A stretch of DNA of 64,000 nt from NCBI GenBank assembly GCA_029882215.1, contig JAOULC010000003.1, forward strand, positions 108,802 through 172,801. Direction: 5' to 3'. Numbering within the stretch: the first letter of the stretch is position 1; every line of letters begins with the position of its first letter. This document shows, in pieces, positions 1 to 9,458 of the stretch. This stretch comes from Gammaproteobacteria bacterium. Lineage in GTDB: Bacteria > Pseudomonadota > Gammaproteobacteria > SZUA-229. The notes below the pieces were generated by a model, which saw only the letters and a list, made by a program, of their open reading frames with translations, did no database searches and was not told the origin of the DNA. The translations under genes and the position numbers were made by a program.

Positions 1-1563
1 CGCTTCCTGAATATGGCGCTCTGATTCTGTATCTAATGCCGATGTAGCCTCATCCAGAATCAATATCGGTGCATCCCTTAAGAGCGCCCTGGCAATAGCG
101 ATACGCTGGCGCTGGCCACCGGATAACTGAATCCCGCGATCTCCTACATAAGTATCAAGCCCATCAGGCAGTTCGTTAATAAATTCCATGGCATGAGCCG
201 ATTCAGCGGCTTTCAGAATGGCTTCTTCGCTGGCATCATTCATCAGCCCGTAAGCAATATTATCGCGCAAGGTGGTACTGAAAATAATGGTTTCCTGGCC
301 AACATAGGCAATATGCTGGCGCAACGATGACAAACTATAATCACGGCAGTCATGCCCGTCTATTGTTATGCTGCCTTCATTGGTTTCATATAACCTTGGC
401 AGCAGATTAACCAGGGTTGTCTTGCCACTGCCTGAACGACCAACAAAGGCGACAGTTTGGCCCTGTTGAATACGTAAATTAATATGATTCAGTATGCGTT
501 TATGGCTGGTTTCATATTCGAAAGAAACATTATTATATTCTATGTCACCGACGACACCGTTTAGCTGAGTCTGACCGCTATCATTTTCTGTTTTCTGATC
601 AAGCAGTTCAAAAATACTAATCGCCGCTGCGATCCCTTTCTGCACTTCCACATTAACATTAGTCAGGCGTTTCATCGGCGCAAATAACATCATCATGGCA
701 ATAAAGAATGACATGAAAGTACCCACATCAATCTGCTCGATGACGCCATCCATTGTGGCGACAAAAATAACCCCGGCCAACGCTATGGCAATGATCAGCT
801 GTATAACGGGCACACTTAATGAGGTTGTCAGCGCCAGCTTTAACTGTTGCCGCCGGTTCTTGCTATTAATACTGGAAAATTCATTTGTTTCAAACTGATG
901 ACCACCAAAAATTTTAACCACGCGCTGAGCTCTGACACTCTGATCCACTATGGTACTGACATCACCCATTGAGTTTTGAATTCGCCGGCTAATAGCACGG
1001 AAGCGTTTTGAGACAACGATAATAAGTATGCCAATGAGCGGTGCTGCGACAACAAAACTTAAGGTTAAAAAAGCATTGAGGTATAACATCCAGCCAAATA
1101 GCGCAATAAGTGTTACCGTATCGCGAATTAATGTAGTGATGGCCTTTGTCGCCGCATTGGCAACCTGTTCTGTATCATAGACAAATTTTGAGATCGTTTT
1201 ACCGGCTTCATTTTGATCAAAATACGCATCCGGCAACAACAGCATTTTATTAAACATTTCATTACGAATATTTAAGATAAGATTCCGGCCGATCCAGCTC
1301 ATGCCATAACCTGAAACAAAACTGCCTAAGGTTCTGACCACAAAGATAGTAATTAAGCCCAGCGGTATCCAGGCAATCACATCAGGATCTTTTTTAACAA
1401 AACTGCCATTGAGCATGGGCTCCATGATGGCAGCAAAAGCTGTTTCAGTAAGGGCTACCACGACCATGCCGATAACTGACAACATAAACACCAGCCAGTA
1501 CTGGGTAACATACGTCAGCAAACGTTTATACGTTTTTAGTGATTCCGGATTATTTTCTTGCAT
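1..1563 (-). CDS. msbA: Lipid A export ABC transporter/permease MsbA (partial, C-terminus cut by window edge)
   Basis: Half-transporter that flips lipid A-core across the inner membrane using ATP. The first 521 codons are present; full MsbA is usually 580-600 residues, so roughly the last 60-70 lie outside. The start is ATG at 1563. An N-terminal membrane domain with several hydrophobic segments is followed by a nucleotide-binding domain: Walker A reads GRSGSGKTT (about 415-450), the ABC signature LSGGQRQRIAIARALL lies near 75-130, and Walker B with D-loop reads ILILDEATSALD near 25-60. It starts 8 bp after exbD, so it is probably the third gene of an exbB-exbD-msbA unit, in which lpxK often follows. 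Other ABC exporters are possible, but the pairing with exbBD supports MsbA. Confidence 0.9.
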   Translation of the reverse strand, partial: MQENNPESLKTYKRLLTYVTQYWLVFMLSVIGMVVVALTETAFAAIMEPMLNGSFVKKDPDVIAWIPLGLITIFVVRTLGSFVSGYGMSWIGRNLILNIRNEMFNKMLLLPDAYFDQNEAGKTISKFVYDTEQVANAATKAITTLIRDTVTLIALFGWMLYLNAFLTLSFVVAAPLIGILIIVVSKRFRAISRRIQNSMGDVSTIVDQSVRAQRVVKIFGGHQFETNEFSSINSKNRRQQLKLALTTSLSVPVIQLIIAIALAGVIFVATMDGVIEQIDVGTFMSFFIAMMMLFAPMKRLTNVNVEVQKGIAAAISIFELLDQKTENDSGQTQLNGVVGDIEYNNVSFEYETSHKRILNHINLRIQQGQTVAFVGRSGSGKTTLVNLLPRLYETNEGSITIDGHDCRDYSLSSLRQHIAYVGQETIIFSTTLRDNIAYGLMNDASEEAILKAAESAHAMEFINELPDGLDTYVGDRGIQLSGGQRQRIAIARALLRDAPILILDEATSALDTESERHIQEA

Positions 1564-1571
1564 GGAAATAT

Positions 1572-1985
1572 TTACTGCGTCTGCAAGGTAGCAATTGAAA
1601 GTTTCACCAGGCCCAGCTGGCTGGCGGCATCCATCGCAGTGACAACAGACTGATGCGGGGTTTTTGCATCTGCTCGTAAGGTAACAACCATATCTGTTTT
1701 ACCGTTAGTGACTTTTTGCAGTGCAACTTTCAATGTAGCAAGCGATGTATTAACAACCTGGCGATCATTGATGTAAAAATGACCTTTGGCGTCAATGCCG
1801 ATGGTAATTGATTTTTGATCCTGTACTTTTGCCTGAGCTGATGAATCCGGTAATTGCAGTTTCAGTGTTGCCTGCTTTTCAAAGGTTGTTGATACCATAA
1901 AGAAAATGAGCAGCAAAAAAACAACATCAATTAACGGCGTCAGGTTGAGTTCTATGTTGTCTTCTCTGTTAGGCTTCAAATTCAC
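1572..1985 (-). CDS. exbD: Biopolymer transport protein ExbD/TolR family
   Basis: Small inner-membrane subunit of a proton-driven ExbB-ExbD motor. The 137-residue protein has a short cytoplasmic N-terminus, one membrane helix (about 15-35, containing the family's LTPLIDVVFLLLIFF segment with the proton-accepting Asp) and a periplasmic domain. Its ATG overlaps the stop of exbB by four bases (ATGA), suggesting coupled translation. The partner energised here is unknown: no tonB or TonB-dependent receptor is in the window. The position before msbA is a common gammaproteobacterial arrangement and may reflect envelope or lipid A transport rather than iron uptake. Confidence 0.9.
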   Translation of the reverse strand: MNLKPNREDNIELNLTPLIDVVFLLLIFFMVSTTFEKQATLKLQLPDSSAQAKVQDQKSITIGIDAKGHFYINDRQVVNTSLATLKVALQKVTNGKTDMVVTLRADAKTPHQSVVTAMDAASQLGLVKLSIATLQTQ

Positions 1986-2611
1986 TTTGAGCTACCCTGC
2001 ATCTGAACGTTTTTACTGTGCATCACATCGACCAGTTTAATCGCCTGTTGCTCCATTTCTATCACCAGTTCATCAACACGACCACGGAAATAGCGGTGAA
2101 ACATATAAGCAATAATGGCCACTGTGAGCCCTGCTGCGGTGGTTGTTAAAGCCTGTGAAATACCGCCGGCTAACTCACCCGGATTACCGACACCCACAAT
2201 GGTAATGGCCGCGAAAACTTTAATCATACCAACCACGGTGCCCAGCAGACCCAGAAGCGGTGAAATGGCTGCTATGGTACCGAGGGTATTCAGAAAGCGG
2301 TCCATACCATGTACCACCTGACGGCCCACTTCTTCAATACTTTCCTTCATTCTGGCACGATCTGACTGGCTGTTCATAATGCCGGTTGCAAGAATTTTAC
2401 CCAGTGCGGATTCTGTACTGATAGCCTGTACTTTTGCCTGATCCAGCTGGCCTTCTTTGATCCAGTGCCATACGGTTGCCACCAGATGTTGAGGAATGAT
2501 TTTACTGCGGCGTAAACTCCAGAAACGTTCAGCCACAATGCCTAATGCAATAATTGAACAGGCAATAATTGGAAACATTAACCAACCACCTGCTTTTACA
2601 AACTCTAACAC
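1982..2611 (-). CDS. exbB: MotA/TolQ/ExbB proton channel family protein
   Basis: Proton-channel subunit partnering the downstream ExbD. Three membrane segments are visible: one at the N-terminus (GGWLMFPIIACSIIALG), and two later around the TIAAISPLLGLLGTVVGMI and ALTTTAAGLTVAIIAY segments, which are typical of TolQ/ExbB. I chose GTG at 2611 because an AGGAAG ribosome-binding site lies 8 bases upstream and homologues begin near LEFVKAGGW. The frame stays open to GTG 2632 and TTG 2635, which lack a good ribosome-binding site. The result is 209 residues, a normal length. Confidence 0.88.
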   Translation of the reverse strand: MLEFVKAGGWLMFPIIACSIIALGIVAERFWSLRRSKIIPQHLVATVWHWIKEGQLDQAKVQAISTESALGKILATGIMNSQSDRARMKESIEEVGRQVVHGMDRFLNTLGTIAAISPLLGLLGTVVGMIKVFAAITIVGVGNPGELAGGISQALTTTAAGLTVAIIAYMFHRYFRGRVDELVIEMEQQAIKLVDVMHSKNVQMQGSSK

Positions 2612-2750
2612 GCCCGATACTTCCTGATTCACCAATTAATAGTAGGGAATGATACTCGAAAAGGCAGTTATTTACTAACCAAAGTAGCCAGCAATTGATT
2701 AAAAATTTGTTTTTAGTCATATACTTATGCCGCATAGTCAAACTATCCCC

Positions 2751-5075
2751 TTAATGCTCGGTACGATGCCAGTAACGCCGTTTTTGTTGACGATAGCCCT
2801 GTGCTCGACCGAACAGAGGGCTCTGATCTAGCAACAGGCTGATTTGTCCTTTATCGGCTGTATTGAGCTGGCTAACACCCTGCTGCTGATAACGCCCCAC
2901 CACCTCTGGCCGGGGGAAATCATAACGGTTCAGATAGCCAATGGAATAAATAGCTATTTCAGGCTTTACGGCTTTAATAAAGCGCATACTGGAGGAAGTT
3001 TTACTGCCGTGATGGGGCACAATTAAAACATTTGCTCGTAGCGAAAAAGCTTGCTGACTTAATAATTCATTTTCAGCTCTTTTTTCAATATCACCGGCAA
3101 TCAGTACACTGTTGACAGCATTACTGATCTTTAACACACAACTGTAATTATTACGCTTACGATAACGCTGATGTTGTGGGTGCAATATTTCAAAATCGAC
3201 ACCATCCCAGTTCCAGCTCTGGCCTTTTATGCAGTGCTGTTTGTTTTTATGCTTGATCATTTCAATATCGCGGCCGATAACCTGAACCGTTTCAATGACA
3301 TCAAGCACTGCCTGGGCGCCTCCTATGTGGTCATTATCACCATTACTGATTACAACCCTGTCGAGTTTTTTGATGCCCTGATGCCTTAAAAAAGGCACAA
3401 CCACTTTTTCCCCAACATCAAAGCGCTCACTGGACCGGCCTCCCGCATCAAATAATAAATGATGGCTTTTCGTACTGATCAACACCGATAAGCCCTGACC
3501 GACATCTAAGACATGTAATTCAAACACGGCATCCGGCAAGGTAGTGACTTTATGTAACAGTAATGGCATGAGTAAAAAGACCGATAAGAATCGCGCCGGA
3601 AAAGCAGTCGGTGCAAATAATATCAGCAGCCCGATCATAGCCAGTAGCAGAGCGATGAAACTGGTCTCACTGTGCACCCAGACAGCGTATTCAAAGTCAG
3701 CCAGATAGCGCAGAAGCATCAACAGATAAGACAAACAGTCCGCAGAAATAGCGATAAATATCGCAGACAGTCCGTCATGTAACGGCGCCAATAACAGAGC
3801 CAGCATCAGCAGTGGCAAAATCAGCATCCCTACCAGCGGGATAGCCACGATATTAGCCAGTAGCGCGATCAGCGATGTTTGCTGAAAAAAATAAAAGCCA
3901 AGTGGCATTAATACCACGATCACCACCAGCTGCGGCCATAACCAGAGCAATATTTTATTTCTACCCGGCAACCTGCCAGCCAGACTGTAGCTAATGGCAG
4001 CAACCGCCAAAAACGACAACCAGAAGCCCACAGATAACACCGAGCTGGGTGATACGATCAGTACAACGATCAGTGCCAGCGACAGGCTTTGTAATACTGT
4101 TAATTGTCGGTAAAAAAACAAACCAGCATAGACCACCGCCAGCATCACGAGTGCTCGCTGTGTGGGTATCGTAAACCCGGCCAGTGCCGCATAAATATAG
4201 GCAACGATAAAGCTATAAAGTAACAAACTTCGATGACCAAAGTAAGGCTGTAAAAAGCTGATGCGGCTAACTAAACGTAATGCTGTCCAGGCAAACCCTG
4301 CCATTAATGCAATATGCAAGCCTGATATTGCAATCAGATGATTTGTGCCCGTATTGATAAACAGCTGCCAGTTTTCAGGGCTAATATCACCGCGATAGCC
4401 GATTGACAAGGCACTTAATAGCGCAGCCTCATCAGCGCCAGCATTGGCCTGTATTAGCTGGCGGATGTTAAATCGCTGGCGATCAACCAGCGACAAAGCA
4501 TTCGCTTCAGCTATTTTTTTATTAAGGGAGCTTGTCCTGACATAGCCGGTAGCATGAATATTTTGCTGGTAAAGCCAGGCTTCATAGTCGAAACCACCGG
4601 GATTCTGTAAGCCGGACGGAGGCTTGAGTCTTACCATTAATTGCCAGCGATCACCCGGCCTGATATCAACCGTCGAGTAATACCAGCTCAGCTGAATACG
4701 CTCAGGTACCGCTCCTGAGTACCCCGTCAGTTTGAAGTGTTCAATATCAATGCGGAATTTAATCGCGCGCGAACCCCGCACTGGCAGGTCGACGACAACG
4801 CCGCTAATCAATATATCCTGGCGTGCCAGACTCTGATCAGGCACGGCCTGTATATAATGCCAGCCCTGTAGGCTTGCCGAGAAAAATCCTGCCAAAAGGA
4901 AGATGAACCAGTAATGCTTTTTACGACGGTAAGAAACAGCGACAGCAACAACAAGAAGCCCGCTCCAATACAGATCAGGCAAGTGGGACTGCAGCTGTAA
5001 GCAAACAACACCGGACAGAAAAGCCAGTGCACAGACAGGCAACCTTAACACTGTAGGTATTACTTTATTCATCAA
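2751..5075 (-). CDS. comEC: DNA internalization competence protein ComEC/Rec2
   Basis: Inner-membrane channel that takes single-stranded DNA into the cytoplasm during natural transformation. The 774-residue protein shows an N-terminal hydrophobic region and DUF4131-like segment (about 1-180), the central multi-spanning Competence domain with the TGTNHLIAISGLHIAL motif (about 235-250), and a C-terminal metallo-beta-lactamase-like domain (about 515-760) with DVGQGLSVLI, NGDNDHIGG and PHHGSKTSSS metal-binding motifs. Length and domain order are complete. It lies upstream of exbB with a 139-bp gap and diverges from the DUF2062 gene. comEA (about 12.3 kb) and pilF (about 57.5 kb) are consistent with competence. 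Confidence 0.92.
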   Translation of the reverse strand: MMNKVIPTVLRLPVCALAFLSGVVCLQLQSHLPDLYWSGLLVVAVAVSYRRKKHYWFIFLLAGFFSASLQGWHYIQAVPDQSLARQDILISGVVVDLPVRGSRAIKFRIDIEHFKLTGYSGAVPERIQLSWYYSTVDIRPGDRWQLMVRLKPPSGLQNPGGFDYEAWLYQQNIHATGYVRTSSLNKKIAEANALSLVDRQRFNIRQLIQANAGADEAALLSALSIGYRGDISPENWQLFINTGTNHLIAISGLHIALMAGFAWTALRLVSRISFLQPYFGHRSLLLYSFIVAYIYAALAGFTIPTQRALVMLAVVYAGLFFYRQLTVLQSLSLALIVVLIVSPSSVLSVGFWLSFLAVAAISYSLAGRLPGRNKILLWLWPQLVVIVVLMPLGFYFFQQTSLIALLANIVAIPLVGMLILPLLMLALLLAPLHDGLSAIFIAISADCLSYLLMLLRYLADFEYAVWVHSETSFIALLLAMIGLLILFAPTAFPARFLSVFLLMPLLLHKVTTLPDAVFELHVLDVGQGLSVLISTKSHHLLFDAGGRSSERFDVGEKVVVPFLRHQGIKKLDRVVISNGDNDHIGGAQAVLDVIETVQVIGRDIEMIKHKNKQHCIKGQSWNWDGVDFEILHPQHQRYRKRNNYSCVLKISNAVNSVLIAGDIEKRAENELLSQQAFSLRANVLIVPHHGSKTSSSMRFIKAVKPEIAIYSIGYLNRYDFPRPEVVGRYQQQGVSQLNTADKGQISLLLDQSPLFGRAQGYRQQKRRYWHRTEH

Positions 5076-5149
5076 ACATCCTTGTTATCCGTTTGCAATC
5101 ATAATGCCAGACAGGCGATAATTCACCTTTAATGTTCCGAATTACAAAG

Positions 5150-5668
5150 ATGCCAAAACACTTACTCAAAAAGTACATGCCGGACCCAAAAACAATCCGC
5201 GAACACAAATCACTACAAATCTTCGGCAAACTGCTTCATGACCCTAACTTGTGGCATTTAAACCGGCGTTCAATAGCAAAAGCCTTTGCTGTCGGGCTGT
5301 TTTTTATGATGATGCCGGTACCTTTCCAGATGGCTCTGGCAGCCGGTGCTGCGATTATCGTCAGAAGCAATCTGCCAATTTCAGTGGTGCTGGTCTGGAT
5401 CAGCAACCCGGTCACCATGCCACCTATGTTTTACTTCGCCTATAAATTCGGCGCCTGGGTACTGCAGACACCCGAAACTCATTTCAGCTTCGAGCTGTCT
5501 ATCGACTGGTTACTGAACGGCATGTCGGCAATATGGCTGCCTTTCCTGTTCGGTTGCATTTTGCTCGGTACTATTTTTTCTATTCTGGGTTATCTGAGTA
5601 TTCGCCTGTTATGGCGCTTATCCATCATCAATAAGATAAGCCAGCGTAAAAACTCCCGTTTAAGTTAA
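5150..5668 (+). CDS. DUF2062 domain-containing membrane protein
   Basis: Family of small inner-membrane proteins of unknown function. The conserved block LHDPNLWHLNRRSIAKAFA precedes a hydrophobic hairpin (PVPFQMALAAGAAIIV), a conserved WISNPVTMPPMFYFAYK segment, and another membrane region near the C-terminus (about 130-160). I prefer ATG at 5150 (MPKHLLKKYMPD) because family members begin this way. ATG at 5132 would add six residues; neither has a strong ribosome-binding site. The gene is divergent from comEC and 43 bp ahead of nudJ, so it may be first in the nudJ-mnmA-hflD run. Confidence 0.85.
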   Translation: MPKHLLKKYMPDPKTIREHKSLQIFGKLLHDPNLWHLNRRSIAKAFAVGLFFMMMPVPFQMALAAGAAIIVRSNLPISVVLVWISNPVTMPPMFYFAYKFGAWVLQTPETHFSFELSIDWLLNGMSAIWLPFLFGCILLGTIFSILGYLSIRLLWRLSIINKISQRKNSRLS

Positions 5669-5711
5669 CCGCTGCCATTTAAGTTAACCACTAAGAGTCA
5701 GTATTTATAAA

Positions 5712-6158
5712 ATGATCTGGAAACCTCACGCCACTGTATCGGCCATTATCGAAAAAGATGGCAAATTTCTGCTGATTGAAGAGCTGATTGACGGAATAAA
5801 AGTTTTAAATCAGCCGTCAGGTCATATTGAGCCTGACGAAAGTTTTGCCAATGCGGTCATCCGTGAAACACAGGAAGAAGCCGCCGTTGTGTTTCAGCCC
5901 GAATATATTGTTGGCCTATATCGCTGGGTTTTGAATGAGAAGGAACGAACTTATATTCGTTTGTGCTTCTCCGGAAAAATGCTCAGGACACTTGAAAACC
6001 AGCCGCTTGATACCGATATTATCAGAACCCTGTGGCTCAGCTATGAAGAAATCATCGCAAATAAAGAACAGTTAAGAAGCCCTATGGTACTGGAATGCAT
6101 TGATGATTATCTAAAGGGAAGCCGCTTCTCACTTGAACTGCTAAAAGATCTGGGTTAG
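5712..6158 (+). CDS. nudJ: NUDIX hydrolase, NudJ-like phosphatase
   Basis: Hydrolase of nucleoside or thiamine pyrophosphate-type substrates (NudJ in Escherichia removes a phosphate from HMP-pyrophosphate and nucleoside triphosphates). The 148-residue protein has the NUDIX box GHIEPDE followed by RETQEEAAV (about residues 36-59), matching Gx5Ex7REUxEExGU except that the usual Gly before the last hydrophobic residue is Ala. The order nudJ-mnmA-hflD is the same as in enterobacteria, which supports the symbol. The mnmA start lies only 5 bp past the stop. Exact substrate cannot be told from sequence. Confidence 0.88.
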   Translation: MIWKPHATVSAIIEKDGKFLLIEELIDGIKVLNQPSGHIEPDESFANAVIRETQEEAAVVFQPEYIVGLYRWVLNEKERTYIRLCFSGKMLRTLENQPLDTDIIRTLWLSYEEIIANKEQLRSPMVLECIDDYLKGSRFSLELLKDLG

Positions 6159-6163
6159 GTATA

Positions 6164-7258
6164 TTGGATAAAAAAAATATCATTGTGGGTATGTCCGGTG
6201 GCGTCGACTCATCGGTTGCGGCCTTACTGCTGATAAATCAGGGTCATCACGTCGAAGGGCTTTTCATGAAAAACTGGGAAGATGATGACGAGGAAGGCTA
6301 TTGTGCAGCAGCGGCCGATCTGGCAGATGCCCAGTCAGTTTGTGACAAGCTCGGCATTAAATTACACAGTGTTAATTTTTCTGATCAGTATTGGGACCGT
6401 GTTTTCGAAAACTTTCTCGAAGAATACAAAGCAGGCAGAACACCGAACCCGGATATTCTGTGCAATAAAGAAATAAAGTTTAAAGCCTTTCTGGATTATG
6501 CCATTGAGCTTGGGGCTGACTATATTGCGACAGGACATTATGTCCGGCGCTCTGAAAGTGATAATAAATCACACTTACTCAAGGGTCTGGATGCCAACAA
6601 AGATCAAAGTTATTTTCTCTACACATTAGGCCAGCAACAGCTGTCAAAGTCACTCTTCCCTGTCGGCGAGCTGGATAAGCCTATCGTCAGAAAAATGGCG
6701 AATGATGCAGGCCTGATTACCTATGATAAAAAGGACAGCACCGGTATTTGCTTTATTGGTGAGCGCAAATTTAAAGAATTTCTGGAAAAATACCTGCCCG
6801 CCCAGCCCGGAGAAATTCATGACCCTGAAGGCCGGTGCATCGGCAAACACCATGGCCTGATGTACTACACTCTGGGGCAGCGTAAAGGCCTGGGAATTGG
6901 TGGTTTAAAAGACAGCGCAGAAGAACCATGGTTTAGTGTTGCAAAAGATCTCAAGAATAATATCCTGATAGCTGCTCAGGGTCAGGAAAACCCTTTGCTA
7001 TATCACAACACACTCAATGCTTCACAGCTATGTTGGACCGATACAGCACCGGCTAGCGGAGCTAAATTAAAAGCAAAAGTGCGTTACCGTCAGGCCGATC
7101 AGGATTGCACAATTACTCAAATAGACGGTGATTACTGCACAGTCGCTTTTGAGCACCCCCAGCGCGCCATTACTCCCGGTCAGTCCATTGTTTTTTACGC
7201 CGGCGATGAATGTCTGGGTGGCGCTATAATCGATAATATGTATAACGAAGATCACTAA
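6164..7258 (+). CDS. mnmA: tRNA-specific 2-thiouridylase MnmA
   Basis: Catalyses 2-thiolation of U34 in tRNA-Lys, -Glu and -Gln, taking sulfur relayed from IscS through Tus proteins. The 364-residue protein shows the PP-loop [15 protein letters not shown] near the N-terminus (about 9-23), the catalytic Cys in NPDILCNKE (about 97-105), and the second catalytic Cys in [11 protein letters not shown] (about 193-203). The start is TTG at 6164, preceded by a weak TTAGGT element; the next in-frame ATG would fall within the PP-loop and is too late. It is followed by hflD after 2 bp, so the two are co-transcribed. Confidence 0.95.
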   Translation: MDKKNIIVGMSGGVDSSVAALLLINQGHHVEGLFMKNWEDDDEEGYCAAAADLADAQSVCDKLGIKLHSVNFSDQYWDRVFENFLEEYKAGRTPNPDILCNKEIKFKAFLDYAIELGADYIATGHYVRRSESDNKSHLLKGLDANKDQSYFLYTLGQQQLSKSLFPVGELDKPIVRKMANDAGLITYDKKDSTGICFIGERKFKEFLEKYLPAQPGEIHDPEGRCIGKHHGLMYYTLGQRKGLGIGGLKDSAEEPWFSVAKDLKNNILIAAQGQENPLLYHNTLNASQLCWTDTAPASGAKLKAKVRYRQADQDCTITQIDGDYCTVAFEHPQRAITPGQSIVFYAGDECLGGAIIDNMYNEDH

Positions 7259-7260
7259 TA

Positions 7261-7887
7261 ATGCCCTATACACAAGAAGATAAAACCATCGCCTTAGCCG
7301 GTGTTTTTCAGGCCGCCCAGCTTGTTACTGAAATTGCGCGTAAAGGTAAGTCCAATCAGGCTGCAATTGAATCAAGCCTTGAAAGCCTGCTACGGTTTGA
7401 TGCACCCGATGTCGTTTCGGTGTTTGGCGATCTCACCGGTGTTATACAGGGCCTGCGCACATTACAAAAGCAGCTGGACAATACGGCATATGAAAGAAAC
7501 ACGGATATCACTCGCTATGCCATTACCATTATTCATTTACAAAGAAAGTTAGAAAAAGATCCTGCGATGCTAGAGCAAATCACTTCTCGTCTGGACAGTA
7601 TCAAATCCCAGCTTGATTACTTTGACCTGTCTCATACCAACACGATTGCAAAACTTGCCGACATCTACAAATCAACCATCAGTAATATGCAACCAAAGAT
7701 CATTGTGGAAGGAGAGCAGGCCTTTTTATCTAATGGTGTAAATGCAGATAAGATCAGAGCGCTATTGCTTGCTGGAATTCGCTCAGCTGTATTGTGGCGG
7801 CAGACTGGTGGCTCTCGTCTGCAACTCTTATTTTCCAGGAAAAAATATTTCTCTTCTGCAAAACAACTCAGTGAAAAGATACAGTAA
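7261..7887 (+). CDS. hflD: High frequency lysogenization protein HflD homologue
   Basis: Membrane-associated helical protein; in Escherichia it interacts with phage lambda CII, while its housekeeping role is unclear. The 208-residue length and the motifs TIALAGVFQAAQLV at the N-terminus and SLLRFDAP further on (about 39-46) are typical of the family, as is the C-terminal AGIRSAVLWRQTGGSR segment (about 164-179). It follows mnmA by 2 bp, the conserved order in gammaproteobacteria; the usual next gene, purB, is absent and mtnP converges instead. Confidence 0.92.
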   Translation: MPYTQEDKTIALAGVFQAAQLVTEIARKGKSNQAAIESSLESLLRFDAPDVVSVFGDLTGVIQGLRTLQKQLDNTAYERNTDITRYAITIIHLQRKLEKDPAMLEQITSRLDSIKSQLDYFDLSHTNTIAKLADIYKSTISNMQPKIIVEGEQAFLSNGVNADKIRALLLAGIRSAVLWRQTGGSRLQLLFSRKKYFSSAKQLSEKIQ

Positions 7888-7977
7888 GGTAGCGCTGTGA
7901 TCTGCCATAGTATCAATTATGGCAGGTATGCTTTCAGCCACCGCTATGACTGATATGAAAAGCATCTGCGAATATTT

Positions 7978-8004
7978 ATTTCCGTTATTTAAAATAGCGG
8001 AAAT
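7978..8004. terminator. Candidate bidirectional hairpin between hflD and mtnP
   Basis: An inverted repeat, ATTTCCGTTATTT paired with AAATAGCGGAAAT (one G-U pair), sits between the convergent hflD and mtnP genes. There is no clean U-run on either strand, so terminator activity is uncertain. A second, shorter inverted repeat (CTGCCATA / TATGGCAG) lies at about 7902-7925. Confidence 0.4.
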
Positions 8005-8031
8005 AGTTTGAGTCACTTTTTAGCTACTTTG

Positions 8032-8775
8032 CTAAAGCACCAGTGGTAATGTTTTTTCTATTAAGTCTCTGACACTTTGCATACCATCGACCAGATTCCT
8101 TTCAATTTCTTCCATCGTGATATTATCATTACAGCGTCCTGCTCCCCAGTTTGCTATTACAGCACAGGTTGCATAATCCATTTCCAGCTCACGAGCAAGT
8201 GCGGCTTCCGGCATACCCGTCATACCAACAATATCGCAGCCATCACGCTCTAATTTATTGATTTCAGCCGCTGTTTCCAGTCGTGGTCCCTGGGTAGCTG
8301 CATAAACACCTGAATCGACAATATTACAATTAGCTGCAGACGAAGCCGAAATCATCGCCTTTCTAAGCCGTGTATTGTAGGGGTGAGTAAAATCTATGTG
8401 CCTGTCCGGACTGAAGTCATCACTGTAAAATGTATGCTCTCTTCCATATGTGTAATCAATTAACTGATCTGGAATAACAATGGTTTTCGGTGACATTTTA
8501 GCGGTGATACCACCAACAGCAGCCACGGCGATAATCTGTTCTACGCCCAGTGATTTTAATGCCCAAATATTAGCCTGGTAATTAATTTTATGAGGAGGAA
8601 TCGTGTGACCATGTCCATGTCTGGCCAGAAAGACAACCGACTCAGAACATAACTCTCCGGTAATAAGAGGCGCTGAGACCGCTCCGTAAGGCGTGTGAAT
8701 CATCTGCTTGTTGATAATCGTTAAATTACTTAAGTGAGCAAGACCTGTTCCGCCAATTATTGCCAATTTAGACAT
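8032..8775 (-). CDS. mtnP: S-methyl-5'-thioinosine/thioadenosine phosphorylase
   Basis: Phosphorolysis of methylthio-nucleosides, by-products of polyamine synthesis, releasing the purine base and methylthioribose-1-phosphate. The 247-residue protein has the family landmarks GGTGLAHL (about 8-15), the phosphate-binding RHGHGHTIPPHKINY (52-66), QGPRLETAAEI (162-172) and MTGMPEAALARE (185-196). At the base-recognition position it has Asn209 (ANWGAG), where adenosine-specific enzymes have Asp. By analogy with the Pseudomonas enzyme this points to 6-oxopurine (methylthioinosine) use. The gene stands alone, converging on hflD and diverging from ppiB. Confidence 0.88.
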   Translation of the reverse strand: MSKLAIIGGTGLAHLSNLTIINKQMIHTPYGAVSAPLITGELCSESVVFLARHGHGHTIPPHKINYQANIWALKSLGVEQIIAVAAVGGITAKMSPKTIVIPDQLIDYTYGREHTFYSDDFSPDRHIDFTHPYNTRLRKAMISASSAANCNIVDSGVYAATQGPRLETAAEINKLERDGCDIVGMTGMPEAALARELEMDYATCAVIANWGAGRCNDNITMEEIERNLVDGMQSVRDLIEKTLPLVL

Positions 8776-8946
8776 ACTTACCTCATAGGATGATTATTAG
8801 GTGAATAATAACTCATTATTTACAACATAATCCTTAAAATATTGCTAAAATTAAATTTCTTTTTAGATGATGCTTTTGCTCATTGAAAACCTTACAGTGC
8901 CCCGGCTACTACGGGCCATCACATTGAATAACACAGGATTCTGTAA

Positions 8947-9456
8947 ATGTCTGAAAATACAAAAGTTCAAATTGAAACTACAATGGGTAGCATTATCATG
9001 GAGCTTTACCCTGAGAAAGCGCCTATTACTGTAGAAAACTTTTTGACTTATGTGAAAGATGATTTCTTCTCAGAAACCATTTTCCACCGCGTCATCCCGA
9101 ATTTCATGGTACAGGGTGGAGGCATGTTAGAAGACATGACTCAGAAAACAACTCGCGACATGATCAAAATTGAAGCAGACAACGGTCTTTCTAATGATCG
9201 TGGAACAGTTGCTATGGCCAGAACAATGGTACCGGACTCAGCAACTGCACAGTTTTTCATCAATGTAAAAGACAATTCTTTCCTTAACCATACCGCACCT
9301 ACCAGCCAGGGCTGGGGATACTGTGTATTTGGTAAAGTACTTGAAGGAATGGATGTCGTTGATAAAATTGTAGCTGTGCCTACCACAACAAAAGCAGGAC
9401 ACGGTGACGTACCTGTTGAAAGCATTATCATCAATAAAGTCAGTATTATTGACTAA
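8947..9456 (+). CDS. ppiB: Cytoplasmic peptidyl-prolyl cis-trans isomerase (cyclophilin type)
   Basis: Accelerates prolyl isomerisation during protein folding. The 169-residue protein begins without a signal peptide (MSENTKVQIETTMGSI), so it is the cytoplasmic form. The cyclophilin core is seen in FHRVIPNFMVQGGG (about 41-54), TVAMARTM (about 92-99), SATAQFFINVKDN (about 103-115) and CVFGKVLEGMDVVD (about 131-144). lpxH follows 2 bp later, an arrangement shared with Escherichia. The roughly 170 bp between mtnP and ppiB must hold divergent promoters, but I see no convincing consensus. Confidence 0.94.
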   Translation: MSENTKVQIETTMGSIIMELYPEKAPITVENFLTYVKDDFFSETIFHRVIPNFMVQGGGMLEDMTQKTTRDMIKIEADNGLSNDRGTVAMARTMVPDSATAQFFINVKDNSFLNHTAPTSQGWGYCVFGKVLEGMDVVDKIVAVPTTTKAGHGDVPVESIIINKVSIID

Positions 9457-9458
9457 TA

